Positions 1 to 6,674 of a DNA stretch of 7,041 nucleotides are shown piece after piece. Under the pieces are notes generated by a model. The model was not told the DNA's origin, searched no databases, and saw nothing but the letters and a program-made list of their open reading frames with translations. The number at the start of each line of letters is the position of its first letter. The first letter of the stretch is position 1. The translations under genes and the position numbers were made by a program. Origin of the DNA: Lysobacterales bacterium (lineage in GTDB: Bacteria > Pseudomonadota > Gammaproteobacteria > Xanthomonadales > Rhodanobacteraceae); assembly GCA_013298265.1 (NCBI GenBank), contig JAAFHE010000195.1, positions 1 to 7,041 on the forward strand, written 5' to 3'.

Positions 1-1
1 C

Positions 2-934
2 CAGGTCGAGCAGCGGGCGCGCTTCCAGCGCCTCGAGCACGCGTGCGTGGCCGGCTTCGGCCGAGCAGTGCGAGAACAGCAGCCAGTCGCGGCAGGACGG
101 ATTGATGCGCACGGCGGCCAGCGCCGCGACCGTTGCGATGAAGCCGTCAATGAGCACGGCCACGCCATGCTGCGCCGCGGCGATATAAGCGCCGGCCAGC
201 GCGACGATCTCGAAGCCGCCGAGGCGGCGCAGCGATTCGAGCGGATCGATCGCGAACGCGCGGTGATAGGCCACGGCCTGGGTCACAATCTCGGCCTTGT
301 GGCGGATACCGGCGGCATCGAGGCCGGCGCCGGCACCAGTCAGCTCGAGCGGACTCGCGTCGATCAGGGCGCAGGCGAGCGCGGTCGCCGACGTGGTATT
401 GGCGATGCCCATCTCGCCGCCGACGAACAACTGCATGCCTGCCGCTGCCGCCGCCGCGACGCTGTCGCCGCCGGACTGCAGCGCGCGCCGCAGCTGCGCG
501 GCATCCAGCGCCGGCGCATGCAGGAAATTCGTGCTTTGCGCCGCGATCCAGTCGCGCCGCACGCCGGGCAGCACGCCTGGGTCGTTCACCGTACCCAGGT
601 GCACGACTTCCAGTGTCGCGCCGAGTTCGCGTGCGAGCACGCTGATCGCCGCACCGCCGTGGGCGAAGTTGCGCACCATCTCGCCGGTCACGGCCTGCGG
701 GAAGGCCGAGACGCCGGCGCTCGCGATGCCGTGGTCGGCGGCGAACACGCTGATCTGCACGTGCTGCACGGCAGGGCAGGGCGTGGCCTGCAGCGCGGCG
801 AGCGTCACCGCCAGTGCTTCGAGTTCGCCGAGCGCGCCGGGCGGCTTGGTCAATACCGCCTGGCGCGCGAGCGCGGCATCGCGCGCGGCGGAGTCGGGCG
901 AGCGGGCCGGGTGCTGCAGCCATTCCAGTGACAT
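2..934 (-). CDS. cobT: Nicotinate-nucleotide-dimethylbenzimidazole phosphoribosyltransferase CobT (3' end beyond window)
   Basis: This cytoplasmic enzyme transfers phosphoribose from nicotinate mononucleotide to 5,6-dimethylbenzimidazole, giving alpha-ribazole phosphate, the lower-ligand precursor of cobalamin. The frame is open from ATG at 934 to the left edge, about 311 codons. The family is usually about 350 residues, so only the C-terminal tail is missing; the catalytic glutamate of the conserved LGEG region would lie just past the edge. Visible family features are [11 protein letters not shown] near the N-terminus, the FAADHG segment, HLGTVNDPG, and the signature [15 protein letters not shown] around residues 180-195. 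The C-terminal part visible reads [20 protein letters not shown]. The start follows an AAGGA Shine-Dalgarno at 943-947 with an 8-base spacer. ATG shares one base with the ancestral cobU stop (TAATG), suggesting translational coupling. No frame disruption was seen in the visible part. Identification is secure. Confidence 0.95.
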   Translation of the reverse strand, partial: MSLEWLQHPARSPDSAARDAALARQAVLTKPPGALGELEALAVTLAALQATPCPAVQHVQISVFAADHGIASAGVSAFPQAVTGEMVRNFAHGGAAISVLARELGATLEVVHLGTVNDPGVLPGVRRDWIAAQSTNFLHAPALDAAQLRRALQSGGDSVAAAAAAGMQLFVGGEMGIANTTSATALACALIDASPLELTGAGAGLDAAGIRHKAEIVTQAVAYHRAFAIDPLESLRRLGGFEIVALAGAYIAAAQHGVAVLIDGFIATVAALAAVRINPSCRDWLLFSHCSAEAGHARVLEALEARPLLDL

Positions 935-1449
935 TAGAGCGTTCCTTTAAGTACCTGCGGCAGTCCCGCGATGGTGAAGACGACGCGCTCGCAGCGCGCG
1001 GCCAGATCCTGATGCAGCCGGCCGGCCTCGTCGACGAAGCGGCGCGTGAGTTAGCCCAGCGGCACCACGCCCTGGCCGACTTCATTGCTGACGAAGATGA
1101 TCTCGCCCGGCAGTTCGCCGACGACGGCGAGCAGGGCCGCGCGCTCGCGCTCGAACAGTGTCGTGTCGGCGCTGCACAGCAGGTTGCTGAGCCACAGGGT
1201 CAGGCAGTCGACCAGCACGCAGCGTGCCGCATGGGTTTCGTGCTGCAGCGTCGCGGCGAGCGACAGCGGTGTTTCGCACAATGCCCAATGTGCCGGGCGG
1301 CGTTCGCGGTGATGCAGGATGCGCTGCGCCATTTCGTCGTCGCCGGCAGCGGCAGTGGCGATGTAGAGCACGGCGTCGTGGTGCGCGGCCAGGTGCTCGG
1401 CCAATGCGCTTTTGCCCGATCGCGCGCCGCCGAGGATCAGCGTACGCAT
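934..1449 (-). pseudogene. cobU: Adenosylcobinamide kinase / guanylyltransferase CobU interrupted by an in-frame TAA at codon 133
   Basis: CobU (CobP) phosphorylates adenosylcobinamide and then transfers GMP to make adenosylcobinamide-GDP. Residues 1-132 show the P-loop GGARSGKS at 7-14, DDEM at 37-40, HH at 46-47 (46 aligns with the GMP-accepting His of Salmonella CobU, recalled from memory), DCLTLWLSNLL and SNEVGQGVVP. The frame then meets TAA at 1051-1053. Reading on in the same frame gives LTRRFVDEAGRLHQDLA and ends [11 protein letters not shown] at a TAA in 934-936. That is the normal family C-terminus, for a total of 171 residues. The defect is therefore one codon with no shift of frame; a single G-to-T change from GAA (Glu) would explain it. 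The start ATG at 1449 overlaps the end of cobQ by 13 bases, with GGAGG 4 bases upstream. The gene may be an inactivated allele, a sequencing error, or rarely read through. Family identity is certain; functional status is not. Confidence 0.9.
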
Positions 1450-4097
1450 GAGGCCTCCGGGGCCGGGGTGTCGATGCCGAGCAGGCGTTCGAGCGCGGCA
1501 AGGTCAAGATGCTGCTCGATCGCGTCGGCCAGCGCATCGATGGCCTGCTCGCGCAGCGCATTGCGGTCAACTGACCCGGCGCCCGCGAGTCCGGCCCAGC
1601 GCAGCAGCGCTGCGCCGCTGTCCGGTGTGTCGAACAGGCCATGCAGATAGCACCCGGCGATCTGGCCGTCGGCCGACAGCACGCCGTCGCTGCGGCCATC
1701 GTCGAAGCACAGCAGGGGCTGCTCCAGCGTAGCGCCGCGGCTGACGCCGCAGTGGATTTCATAACCCGCGACCGCGCTCGTCGTGTCACCGAGCCGCAGC
1801 GTGCCGCTGACGTTGCGGAGCTGCTTGTCGGCTTCCAGCGTCGTTTCCAGCTCGAGCAGGCCGAAACCGGCACTGCTGCCGGGCGGACCTTCGATGCCGA
1901 GCGGATCGTCGATGCGCGTGCCGAGCATCTGCAGTCCGCCGCAGATGCCGATGAGCTTGCCGCCGTAACGCAGATGCTTGCGCAGCGCCGCTTCCCAGCC
2001 CTGCGCGCGCAGCCAGGCCAGGTCGGCGCGCACGGACTTGGAGCCGGGCAGCACGATGAGATCGGCCGCGGGTATCGGCTCACCGGGGCCGACGTAGGAG
2101 AACGCGACGCCCGGATGCAGTCGCAGTGCGTCGAAATCGGTGTGATTGCTGATGCGCGGCAGGGCCGGCACGATGACCCGCAGTGTGTCACCGCCGCTGC
2201 GGGCGTGCTCGCGCGGCAACGCATCCTCGGCGTCGAGGTGCAGGCCCTGCAGGTAGGGCAGCACGCCGAGCACGGGCTTGCCGGTCTTGAGTTCGAGCCA
2301 GTCCAGGCCGGGTTGCAGCAGGGCGATGTCGCCGCGGAAGCGATTGATGACGAATCCTTTCACGCGCGCCTGCTCGCTGGCCGAGAGCAGGGCGAGCGTG
2401 CCGACGAGATGGGCGAACACGCCGCCGCGATCGATGTCGGCGATCAGGATCACCGGGCAGTCGACGGCTTCCGCATAGCCCATGTTGGCGATGTCGTTTG
2501 CACGCAGGTTGATTTCCGCCGGACTGCCGGCGCCTTCGACGACGACGGCGCGGTAGTGCGTGCACAGGCGGTGATGCGAGGCCAGCACCGCGTCCATCGC
2601 GACACGCTTGTAGTCGTGATAGGCAGCCGCCTGCAGGTTGCCGATAGCGCGGCCATGGACGATTACCTGTGCCCCCGTGTCGCTGTTGGGCTTGAGCAGG
2701 ATCGGATTGAAATCGGTATGCGGCGCGACCCCGGCGGCCTGCGCCTGCAGCGCCTGGGCGCGGCCGATCTCGCCGCCGTCGACGGTCACGGCGGAGTTCA
2801 ACGCCATGTTCTGCGGCTTGAACGGCGCGACGGCGATGCCGCGCCGGCGCAGCCAGCGGCACAGTCCGGTGACCAGCGTGCTCTTGCCCGCATCGGAGGT
2901 CGTGCCCTGGACCATGAGCACGCCGGCGGTCGCAGCGGATCCCGCGGTGCGTTCGGGATGAGGCGTGGTGTCGGTCCGGGGCGATGGCACGGCCCGCGCC
3001 GGCGGCAGTGCATTCGGCCCGGCGCCCGCATCGCTGCGGAACGGCCCAGCAATGCTCTCGGCACTTTCCGGTGCGGGGCGGACGGGCGCGACAGGAGGTT
3101 GTTCCTCCCGGACACGCCGCGCCGCGTTGCGCAGTGCCATGTCGAGCTGCTGCCAGCCGCCTTCGTCGCCCGGCAGGCCGACGCGCAGGCTGGGGGGCGA
3201 CACGAACAGGCGGGTCAGCACCGCCTCGCGCGCGAGCGCGGAATGCCATTCTTTTGCATTATCCATTTCTATCCATTGGAACAGATCGGTGCCGCCGCTG
3301 GCGGTCAGCCCATGCAGCTGCAGCACCGTGCGCAGCCGTGCCGACCTGGCGGCCAGCTGGGTACGCGCCTGTGCCGGCCAGCCTGTATCGGCGAAGGCCT
3401 GGCACAGCAGCCAGCGCGTGGGTCCGGCGACACACCAGGGTCCGAGGCGTTTGCGCAGTTCGCCGAGCAGCGGCTCGGCAGCGAGCGCGAACCCCGCGCG
3501 CGCGCCGCCGAGGCCGAAGAACTTGCCTGGGGACCGCAGCACGATCAGCCCGTCGCGGCCGGTGAACGCGGCCAGACTGTTCGCCGGCGTCATGTCCATG
3601 AAGGCTTCGTCGACGACGAGCCAGCCGCCGCGCGCGGCCAGGCGTGCATGCAGGGCGAGCAGCGCTGCGGCCGGCAGACACTCGCCGGTCGGGTTGTTCG
3701 GGTTGACTAACACGACCACATCAAAATCATGGTCCGTATCGAGCAGCGCGGCCGCCGGGAGAGCACGCACATCGTGGCCCGCTTCGGCCCACGCGCGCGC
3801 ATGCTCCGCATAGGACGGCGCGAGCACACCGACCCGGCCGGCTGCGCGCAGGGTCGGCAACATCCGTATCGCCGCCTGCGAGCCCGCGACCGGCAGCACG
3901 GCGTTGCAGCCGTAGTAGGCGCAGGCGGCCGCTTCCAGCCCATCCTCGTCTTCGGGCAGCCGCGTCCACGCTTCACGCGGAATCGCCGGCAGCGGCCAGC
4001 CCTCGGGATTGATGCCGGTGGACACATCCAGCCAGTGTTCCAGCGCAATGGCATAGTCCTGCGCTGCGCGCCGCAGTCGGCCGCCGTGTTCGAGCAT
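1437..4097 (-). CDS. Fused L-threonine-O-3-phosphate decarboxylase (CobD) - adenosylcobyric acid synthase (CobQ/CbiP)
   Basis: This 886-residue protein joins two cobalamin enzymes normally made separately. Residues 1-330 are a PLP aminotransferase-fold CobD (called CobC in Pseudomonas). They show [12 protein letters not shown] at 24-35, NPNNPTG at 132-138, VVDEAFMD at 161-168, and [15 protein letters not shown] at 189-203 with K192 as predicted PLP lysine. It makes aminopropanol phosphate. Residues 331-392 are a Pro/Ala-rich linker. Residues 393-886 are CobQ, with [11 protein letters not shown] at 397-407 in the ATPase domain, and a class I glutamine amidotransferase with [10 protein letters not shown] (C719) and YLHGLFD (H819). 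It makes the four glutamine-dependent amidations to cobyric acid. The start at 4097 has GGAG 9 bases upstream and lies one base after the cbiB stop; the frame stays open to 4304, but those 69 codons are cbiB shadow. No Shine-Dalgarno precedes the internal ATG at 2915, so separate CobQ translation looks unlikely. Confidence 0.95.
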   Translation of the reverse strand: MLEHGGRLRRAAQDYAIALEHWLDVSTGINPEGWPLPAIPREAWTRLPEDEDGLEAAACAYYGCNAVLPVAGSQAAIRMLPTLRAAGRVGVLAPSYAEHARAWAEAGHDVRALPAAALLDTDHDFDVVVLVNPNNPTGECLPAAALLALHARLAARGGWLVVDEAFMDMTPANSLAAFTGRDGLIVLRSPGKFFGLGGARAGFALAAEPLLGELRKRLGPWCVAGPTRWLLCQAFADTGWPAQARTQLAARSARLRTVLQLHGLTASGGTDLFQWIEMDNAKEWHSALAREAVLTRLFVSPPSLRVGLPGDEGGWQQLDMALRNAARRVREEQPPVAPVRPAPESAESIAGPFRSDAGAGPNALPPARAVPSPRTDTTPHPERTAGSAATAGVLMVQGTTSDAGKSTLVTGLCRWLRRRGIAVAPFKPQNMALNSAVTVDGGEIGRAQALQAQAAGVAPHTDFNPILLKPNSDTGAQVIVHGRAIGNLQAAAYHDYKRVAMDAVLASHHRLCTHYRAVVVEGAGSPAEINLRANDIANMGYAEAVDCPVILIADIDRGGVFAHLVGTLALLSASEQARVKGFVINRFRGDIALLQPGLDWLELKTGKPVLGVLPYLQGLHLDAEDALPREHARSGGDTLRVIVPALPRISNHTDFDALRLHPGVAFSYVGPGEPIPAADLIVLPGSKSVRADLAWLRAQGWEAALRKHLRYGGKLIGICGGLQMLGTRIDDPLGIEGPPGSSAGFGLLELETTLEADKQLRNVSGTLRLGDTTSAVAGYEIHCGVSRGATLEQPLLCFDDGRSDGVLSADGQIAGCYLHGLFDTPDSGAALLRWAGLAGAGSVDRNALREQAIDALADAIEQHLDLAALERLLGIDTPAPEASCVR
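2925..3107 (-). other. Interdomain linker of the CobD-CobQ fusion
   Basis: This segment encodes residues 331-391 of the fused protein. It is rich in Pro, Ala, Ser and charged residues (for example [18 protein letters not shown] and [18 protein letters not shown]) and resembles neither parent family. It begins after the last recognisable CobD helix ([10 protein letters not shown]) and ends just before the first beta strand of CobQ ([14 protein letters not shown]). The composition predicts a flexible, disordered tether. The frame is intact throughout, and the length argues for an established fusion instead of a chance loss of one stop codon, although this is an inference. Confidence 0.75.
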
Positions 4098-4098
4098 G

Positions 4099-4986
4099 TC
4101 AGAGCACTCCGATCGGGAGCAGCGCGACGAGCCAGATCGCGACTGCACGGTAGAGCAAGCGCAGTGCGCGGCGGATCGCCTCGGCGTCGGGCGCATCGCC
4201 CCAGCCCAGCACAGGTCGCTCGTGCCAGCGCCCGTCATAGGGGGCGGCACCGCCGAGGCGAACGCCCAGCGCACCAGCCCCTGCGGCCATGACCGGCCCG
4301 GCATTGGGGCTGTCCCATGCGCGTGCCTGCTGGCGCCAGCAGGCGATCGCGCGCAGGCAGTGGCCGGCTAGCGCATAGCTCAGCGCGGTCAGGCGCGCGG
4401 GTATCCAGTTCAGCGCATCGTCCAGGCGCGCGGCGAACCAGCCGAAGCGGCGGTAGCGCGCGTTGCGATAGCCCCACATGGCGTCCAGCGTATTGGCGAG
4501 GCGATACAGCACCACGCCGGCCGCACCGGCGACGACAAACCAGAACAACGCGGCAAGTACTGCGTCACTGCCATTTTCCAGCACGGATTCCGTGGCTGCC
4601 GCGGCGACCTGGCCGGCATCGAGGTCGGCCGTATCACGGCTGACGATGCGGGCAACCAGCGCGCGCGCCTCGTCCAGGCCGCCCTGTTCGAGCGCGTCTG
4701 CCACCGGCAGCGCGTGTTCACGCAGGCTGCGCAGGCCGAGCGCGAGGTACAGCACGACGATACCGAGCAGCGTGTGGACAAGTTCGATGCGACTCAGCGC
4801 CCAGGTCAGGAGCAGCCACGGCGCGATCGCCGCGAACACGGCGAATGGCGCGCGGCCGAAGCGGTCCGCGTAGAGGTGCGATTCGATCCAGCGCGCATAG
4901 CGGCCGAACGCGACCAGCGGATGCGCACGGCGCGGCTCGCCGAAGAGATGGTCCAGCAGCAGCGCGCAGACGATGGATGGCCACAC
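4099..4986 (-). CDS. cbiB: Adenosylcobinamide-phosphate synthase CbiB (CobD in Pseudomonas nomenclature)
   Basis: This inner-membrane enzyme attaches aminopropanol (or its phosphate) to adenosylcobyric acid to give adenosylcobinamide (phosphate). With the GTG start it has 295 residues, near the family norm. Family features are [20 protein letters not shown] at the N-terminus, [18 protein letters not shown] at about 132-149, [14 protein letters not shown] at 161-174, [16 protein letters not shown] at 186-201, and [18 protein letters not shown] at 224-241. Hydrophobic segments at about 50-63, 72-84, 143-160 and near the C-terminus fit a polytopic protein. GTG at 4986 was chosen because GGAG lies 8 bases upstream and the encoded N-terminus matches where the family usually begins. 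An in-frame ATG at 5043 would add 19 unconserved polar residues and has no good ribosome site. The stop TGA is one base before the cobD-cobQ start, so the two are almost surely cotranscribed. Family identity is sure; the start is probable. Confidence 0.93.
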   Translation of the reverse strand: MWPSIVCALLLDHLFGEPRRAHPLVAFGRYARWIESHLYADRFGRAPFAVFAAIAPWLLLTWALSRIELVHTLLGIVVLYLALGLRSLREHALPVADALEQGGLDEARALVARIVSRDTADLDAGQVAAAATESVLENGSDAVLAALFWFVVAGAAGVVLYRLANTLDAMWGYRNARYRRFGWFAARLDDALNWIPARLTALSYALAGHCLRAIACWRQQARAWDSPNAGPVMAAGAGALGVRLGGAAPYDGRWHERPVLGWGDAPDAEAIRRALRLLYRAVAIWLVALLPIGVL

Positions 4987-5208
4987 GGTAATCGCTCCAG
5001 GGGCGGAGTTTGCGACGGCGCGGCGGGTGTCCCGTCTCGCCATTGCTGTTGAATGATTCCGACGTCTTTGAGCACGATACGTCGTTGCGACTCGTCGCCG
5101 TAGCGCTGCTTAGCCGCTTCGCCGCGCCTCGTCTCGGGGCAGTGTTCATCAGCGAAGCGGGTCAATCCATCCGGAACTTCTTCAACGCAACGATGAGACG
5201 GGGACTAA
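4987..5208. other. Spacer between the hairpin element and cbiB with no recognised gene
   Basis: This 222-bp stretch separates the repeat element from cbiB. Its upstream part (about 5044-5208) is roughly 57% GC, clearly lower than the flanking genes. A 9-bp inverted repeat, CCGCTTCGC at 5114-5122 and GCGAAGCGG at 5152-5160, encloses a smaller GC stem. The minus strand has an open frame from 5204 through the spacer, reading for example GLTRFADEHCPETRRGEAA and [15 protein letters not shown], but its only start is a TTG at 5165 without a ribosome site, and I recognise no family. The plus strand is also open from 5010 to 5219 with no recognisable product. A TTGACC hexamer at 5160-5165 (minus) lacks a -10 partner. 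I found no B12-box or riboswitch signature. It may be a gene remnant or a leader of cbiB. Confidence 0.5.
4995..4998 (-). promoter_or_regulatory. Shine-Dalgarno GGAG supporting the GTG start of cbiB
   Basis: On the minus strand the sequence reads CTGGAG, eight bases (CGATTACC), then GTG. This spacing is close to optimal. The alternative ATG at 5041-5043 is preceded by CATTCAACAGCA, which contains no purine-rich site at a useful distance. This decides the start codon used in the cbiB entry. Confidence 0.65.
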
Positions 5209-5358
5209 CAGGTTGTTGAGAAAGGAGCAAAAACTCCTTTCTCAATCGAACGGCGCAAGCAGAGCTTGCGCACGTTCTCCGAGAATCAATCGCTTACGCG
5301 ATCGACTCTCGGGCGATCCGTACCGGATCGCGCTAGCAGGCTGTTTCTCAACAGCCTG
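5209..5358. repeat. 150-bp element of five consecutive hairpins with inverted ends and flanking CTAA repeats; putative MITE
   Basis: The ends are inverted repeats: plus-strand CAGGTTGTTGAGAAA at 5209-5223 matches the minus-strand CAGGCTGTTGAGAAA at 5344-5358 in 14 of 15 positions. Direct copies of CTAA flank it at 5205-5208 and 5359-5362, as expected for a 4-bp target duplication. Almost the whole interior folds: stem 1 has 12 bp (5216-5227 with 5234-5245); stem 2 has 13 bp with one bulge (5248-5260 with 5264-5277); stem 3 has 6 bp (5279-5284 with 5307-5312) over an inner 5-bp stem; stem 4 has 8 bp (5313-5320 with 5324-5331); stem 5 has 12 bp (5334-5345 with 5350-5361, running three bases past the element edge). 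GC is about 55%, below its neighbours. No stem is followed by a T-run on either strand. It encodes no protein and I cannot name the family. A non-autonomous transposable element mobilised in trans is the best inference; a REP-like or ERIC-like repeat is the alternative. Confidence 0.7.
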
Positions 5359-5991
5359 CTAAAGCTCTATGCCCTTCTGCGCCTTGATGCCGGCCTGGTA
5401 GGCGTGCTTGACCACGTTCATTTCGGTCACTGTATCCGCAATCTCGACCAATGCGGGCGGCGCGGCGCGTCCGGTGATGACGACATGCTGCAGCGGCGGC
5501 CGCGCGGCCAGCGCGGCGACGACGGTGTCCACGTCGATGTACTGGTACTTCAGCGCGATGTTGAGCTCGTCGAGCAGGACCAGGTCGAAGGCCGGATCGG
5601 CGAGCATGCCGCTCGCGATGCCCCAGGCCGCGCTCGCGGCGCGTATGTCGCGTTCGCGGTCCTGCGTTTCCCAGGTGAAGCCTTCGCCCATGACGTGGTA
5701 GCTGACCTCGTCGGGGAAGCGGCGGAAGAACGCTTCCTCGCCGGTGGCGAAGCTGCCTTTGATGAATTGCACCACGCCGACGCGCAGGCCGTGACCCAGC
5801 GCGCGCGCGACCATGCCGAAGCCGGACGAACTCTTGCCCTTGCCGTTGCCGGTGGTCACCACGATGACGCCGCGCTCGATCGTCGCGCGGGCGATGCCCG
5901 CGTCGACGACGGTTTTCTTGCGCTGCATGCGTTCGCGATGGCGTTGGGCCAGCGCCGCCGCTTCGTCGGCGCCTTTCTCTTCGGCGCTCAT
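5359..5991 (-). CDS. cobO: Corrinoid (cob(I)alamin) adenosyltransferase, CobO/BtuR type
   Basis: This cytoplasmic enzyme transfers the 5'-deoxyadenosyl group of ATP to cob(I)yrinic acid diamide, cobinamide or cobalamin, making the coenzyme form that the later steps use. The 210-residue length is normal. Residues 5-27 are the charged N-terminal helix of the family. The ATP-binding loop TTGNGKGKSS is at 46-55, GVVQFIKG at 72-79, VLLDELN at 138-144 and ADTVTEM at 185-191. The protein ends AGIKAQKGIEL, the standard family C-terminus, so it is complete. The loop usually written TGRGAP reads TGRAAP here, a mild change. The ATG shares its A with the btuM stop (TGATG), and AAGG lies 4 bases upstream, indicating coupled translation. 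Its TAG stop lies at the very boundary of the hairpin element. It is the last gene before the 372-bp gap that separates it from cbiB. Confidence 0.96.
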   Translation of the reverse strand: MSAEEKGADEAAALAQRHRERMQRKKTVVDAGIARATIERGVIVVTTGNGKGKSSSGFGMVARALGHGLRVGVVQFIKGSFATGEEAFFRRFPDEVSYHVMGEGFTWETQDRERDIRAASAAWGIASGMLADPAFDLVLLDELNIALKYQYIDVDTVVAALAARPPLQHVVITGRAAPPALVEIADTVTEMNVVKHAYQAGIKAQKGIEL

Positions 5992-6590
5992 CAGGCCTTG
6001 TCCACCGAACCGGCACTCTTGTCGCCGAGCGCGATCACACCGATCGCGTGGGCCACGCCGAAGACGGCTATGTAGGCCATGGCCACGCTGACGAAGCTCG
6101 GCATGTACTGCATGAAGCGCTGCACGAACTCGGCGAAATGCGGATCGGCGTAGCGGCCGCCCATCCAGTAGAACGAGCCGTTGGAGACGAGGAACGAGAG
6201 CAGGCAGCTCGCCAGTGCGATCAGGCCGGCCGGCAGCAGGGTGGAAAGATTCAGCCGGTATGACTTTTTCGCGTAGAACGCGCCGCCGTACCAGAGCACG
6301 CCGTAGGCGACGACGAGCATGGAATAGGCCGGTGTCACACAGAAATCGCTGACGCCGGCGATGCTGATCGCGATGTAGTCGATGAGGCCGGCCTCGAGCA
6401 TCAGGATCGGCAGCGCGACGGTGCCGGCCAGATAGAAGCCCGCGACGAAGAAGATCGCCATCGACGCATCGGGCAGATGCAGGGCGGTGCCGAAATGGTG
6501 ATAGCGCGTCGCGAGCATGAGCACCATGAGGGCCAGCAGGATCAGCGATTGCTTGGGGGTTGGCAGAAACTTCATGGGCAGGAACTTCAT
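5991..6590 (-). CDS. btuM: Vitamin B12 inner-membrane transporter-like protein BtuM
   Basis: This 199-residue hydrophobic protein has about six membrane segments (near residues 15-30, 43-58, 60-78, 88-104, 118-136 and 165-187). Sequence and context match BtuM, a family of solitary S-component-like proteins related to ECF transporters. The family cysteine that ligates cobalamin cobalt and removes cyanide, Cys80 in the Thiobacillus denitrificans protein as I recall, corresponds to C84 in GVSDFCVTPAY at 79-89. Other conserved-looking segments are HHFGTALHLPDAS at 31-43 and SFLVSNGSFYWMGGRY at 132-147. The gene sits between btuB and cobO, as expected for B12 uptake. The start at 6590 is supported by GGAG six bases upstream. 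A second ATG five codons later (6575) lies in a 15-base tandem duplication and has no ribosome site; from that ATG the cysteine would be residue 79. Transport direction and energy source are not readable from sequence. Confidence 0.85.
   Translation of the reverse strand: MKFLPMKFLPTPKQSLILLALMVLMLATRYHHFGTALHLPDASMAIFFVAGFYLAGTVALPILMLEAGLIDYIAISIAGVSDFCVTPAYSMLVVAYGVLWYGGAFYAKKSYRLNLSTLLPAGLIALASCLLSFLVSNGSFYWMGGRYADPHFAEFVQRFMQYMPSFVSVAMAYIAVFGVAHAIGVIALGDKSAGSVDKA
6561..6590 (-). repeat. 15-bp tandem duplication at the btuM start
   Basis: Two adjacent 15-base units, ATGAAGTTCCTGCCC (6576-6590) and ATGAAGTTTCTGCCA (6561-6575), match in 13 positions and both encode MKFLP. The unit carries the start codon, so the gene has two in-frame ATGs. 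Only the upstream one has a Shine-Dalgarno (GGAG, 6597-6600). Both differences are at third codon positions, consistent with an older duplication under coding constraint. Confidence 0.85.
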
Positions 6591-6635
6591 GGACTACTCC
6601 TGGTGGACAGGGGCTGGCGGTGCATCCGGCGGGTA

Positions 6636-6668
6636 CCGCGGCGGCGAAGAGCGGCTTCGCCGCCGCGG
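6636..6668 (-). terminator. 14-bp GC hairpin between btuB and btuM, possible partial terminator or stabiliser
   Basis: CCGCGGCGGCGAAG at 6636-6649 pairs perfectly with CTTCGCCGCCGCGG at 6655-6668 around a 5-base loop. It starts 6 bases past the btuB stop codon. On the minus strand it is followed by TACCCGCCGG with no T-run, so it does not meet the rule for a classical intrinsic terminator. A role in lowering or stabilising btuB-btuM transcripts is inference. The rest of the 84-bp btuB-btuM gap shows only the btuM ribosome site. Confidence 0.45.
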
Positions 6669-6674
6669 CGCGGC

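Noticed and set aside
47..931. Plus-strand open frame of 294 codons at the left end
   Set aside because: It is antisense to cobT, whose frame carries the [15 protein letters not shown] signature and continues off the window.
1641..3710. A 689-codon open frame on the plus strand
   Set aside because: It lies antisense to the well-supported cobD-cobQ gene, has no recognisable domain, and is typical of the long shadow frames that high GC sequence produces.
4098..4304. N-terminal extension of the cobD-cobQ frame to an ATG at 4304
   Set aside because: The extra 69 codons overlap cbiB in another frame, encode no family sequence, and the ATG at 4097 has a good Shine-Dalgarno and matches the CobD N-terminus.
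5160..5165. TTGACC as a -35 box for a cbiB promoter
   Set aside because: No TATAAT-like hexamer lies 15 to 19 bases downstream on the minus strand.
5216..5245. Rho-independent terminator from stem 1 of the element
   Set aside because: On neither strand is the 12-bp stem followed by a T-run; the T-rich or A-rich stretch is in the loop.
4987..5358. Cobalamin riboswitch upstream of cbiB
   Set aside because: I looked for the B12-box core and nearby conserved segments on the minus strand and found no convincing match; the stems present belong to the repeat element or are generic.
5209..5358. CRISPR-like array suggested by repeated palindromes
   Set aside because: The stems differ in sequence and no direct repeat with regular spacers is present.
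5266..6075. Plus-strand open frame across the hairpin element and cobO
   Set aside because: Most of it is antisense to cobO, whose family motifs are clear, and the rest runs through the stem-loops; no protein family fits.
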